The notes beneath the pieces are model-generated. The model was not told the DNA's origin, ran no database searches, and was given only the letters and a program-made list of their open reading frames with translations. Both the position numbers and the translations under genes were made by a program. A stretch of 64,000 bases of DNA. Source: Marinobacterium stanieri. Its GTDB lineage: Bacteria; Pseudomonadota; Gammaproteobacteria; Pseudomonadales; Balneatricaceae. Of the stretch, positions 63,178 through 64,000 are shown one piece after another. Where the stretch lies: positions 697,682 to 761,681 of the forward strand of contig NZ_FTMN01000001.1 of NCBI RefSeq assembly GCF_900155945.1, given 5' to 3'. Positions within the stretch are counted from its first letter, which is position 1; each line of letters starts with the position of its first letter.

Positions 63178-63960
63178 TCAGTTGTTGGCCGTACCGGCCT
63201 GCAAAAATGCGGGTTTCTCACCACCACCGTTGAGCAGCAGGTTGCTGCCGCTGGCGTAAGACGCGATGGGCGATGCCATATACAGGCAGGCGTTGCCGAT
63301 ATCCTCCGGGTTGCCCAGACGACCGGCCGGGATGGTCTCCGCCACCGCCTGGATGCCTTCCTCATCACCAAAGTGCAGATGCGATTGCTCGGTCTGGATC
63401 AGACCCGGGCTTACTGCCACCACACGGACCTTCGGCGCCCACTCCACCGCCAGCGAGGCGGCCAATGACAGCACGCCGGCCTTAGCGGCACCGTAGGCGG
63501 CGGTACCCGGAGAAGCGCGCAAGGCACTGATACTGCCGATAAAGATGATGCTGCCGCCCTGTTCCTGCTGTTGCATGTGGCGGTTGGCCAGCTGAGCCAG
63601 GTTGAGCGGTGCAATCAGATTGAGACGCAGAATGCCTTCATGGAAGCGAGGCGAAACATCTGCGGCCAGCGCATGGGGTGCGCCTCCGGCGTTATTGACC
63701 ACCACATCCAGACGACCGTATTCATTCACAATCGCCTGTAGCATTGCCTCAGACGCGTCGTAATCACGTACATCAACCGCCATAAACACAGCTTCACGGC
63801 CACCTTCAGCCGGCATCTGTTCCGGTTCGCTGCGGCCACACACAATCACGGTTGCACCTGCACCCAGGAAGGCACACGCAATACCGGCACCAATGCCCTT
63901 GGTCCCCCCGGTGATCAGAACCACCTGGCCGCTGTAATCGAAGTGAGCTGACTGCGTCAT
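63178..63960 (-). CDS. Short-chain dehydrogenase, first gene of the side-chain operon
   Basis: A 260-aa SDR with TGGTKGIGAGIACAFLGAG, NNAGGAPHA and FIGSISALRASPGTAAYGAA (Ser/YxxxK). GGAGG lies five bases before the ATG. Similar SDRs accompany side-chain hydratase genes in actinobacterial steroid clusters; it could oxidise a hydroxysteroid or hydroxyacyl-CoA. The promoter is at or beyond the end of the window. Confidence 0.85.
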   Translation of the reverse strand: MTQSAHFDYSGQVVLITGGTKGIGAGIACAFLGAGATVIVCGRSEPEQMPAEGGREAVFMAVDVRDYDASEAMLQAIVNEYGRLDVVVNNAGGAPHALAADVSPRFHEGILRLNLIAPLNLAQLANRHMQQQEQGGSIIFIGSISALRASPGTAAYGAAKAGVLSLAASLAVEWAPKVRVVAVSPGLIQTEQSHLHFGDEEGIQAVAETIPAGRLGNPEDIGNACLYMASPIASYASGSNLLLNGGGEKPAFLQAGTANN

Positions 63961-64000
63961 ATACGCCTCCTGTTTTATCCAGTGCAGCCAGTCTAATAAG

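Overview
The window looks like chromosomal DNA of a free-living, aerobic gammaproteobacterium, perhaps a marine Oceanospirillales-type or pseudomonad-related steroid degrader. The reasons are high-GC Gram-negative genes in tight operons, TonB/siderophore uptake, a sigma-54 acetoin regulon, Tat-exported oxidoreductases and a proteobacterial steroid-degradation locus. The genus cannot be fixed from the sequence alone. No rRNA, tRNA, CRISPR array or intact transposase was seen.

Left part (1-24.4 kb). A ferric-siderophore operon (binding protein, two permeases, ATPase, siderophore-interacting reductase) is followed by a Fur-box-preceded TonB receptor. An acetoin/2,3-butanediol operon (acoA, bdh, acoB, a free lipoyl domain, a free E2 catalytic domain, a lipoate ligase, then a Tat-type subunit and a GMC oxidoreductase) is driven by a clear -24/-12 promoter and faces its activator AcoR. 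Next come three peptidyl-prolyl isomerases of different types, a small exported repeat protein, a molybdenum-hydroxylase operon (iorAB-like, xdhC, mocA-like) and a small cassette of a 45-aa charged protein plus a helix-turn-helix protein.

Right part (24.8-64 kb). This is mostly a steroid (bile-acid/sterol type) catabolic locus. Leftward genes from hsaC (39.5 kb) down to ETF-QO (24.9 kb) encode ring cleavage (HsaC) and C/D-ring (HIP) breakdown: IpdA, IpdB, IpdC, IpdF, EchA20, acyl-CoA dehydrogenases and thiolases. A TetR regulator and ETF-ubiquinone oxidoreductase close the run. A second leftward operon (49.6-44.2 kb) encodes an SDR, a BaiE-like NTF2 protein, a FATP-type acyl-CoA synthetase, an SCP-x/Ltp protein and a DUF35-MaoC fusion. 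It diverges from hsaD and an old-yellow-enzyme/FAD reductase. A third leftward operon (64-55.9 kb) encodes side-chain removal: four acyl-CoA dehydrogenases, an Ltp2/Sal1-type aldolase, a ChsH1/ChsH2-type hydratase and an SDR. A shared 19-bp element lies upstream of hsaC and of both divergent genes at 49.6 kb and may be the regulon operator.

Between 40.8 and 44.1 kb the locus is interrupted by decayed gene fragments (two 2-hydroxyacid dehydrogenase 3' ends, an AraC 5' end and a relic of the hsaC promoter). They are followed by an AT-rich, apparently acquired NACHT NTPase gene, a candidate anti-phage NLR-like protein. An NYN-domain nuclease-like gene and a chemoreceptor gene separate the second and third steroid operons.
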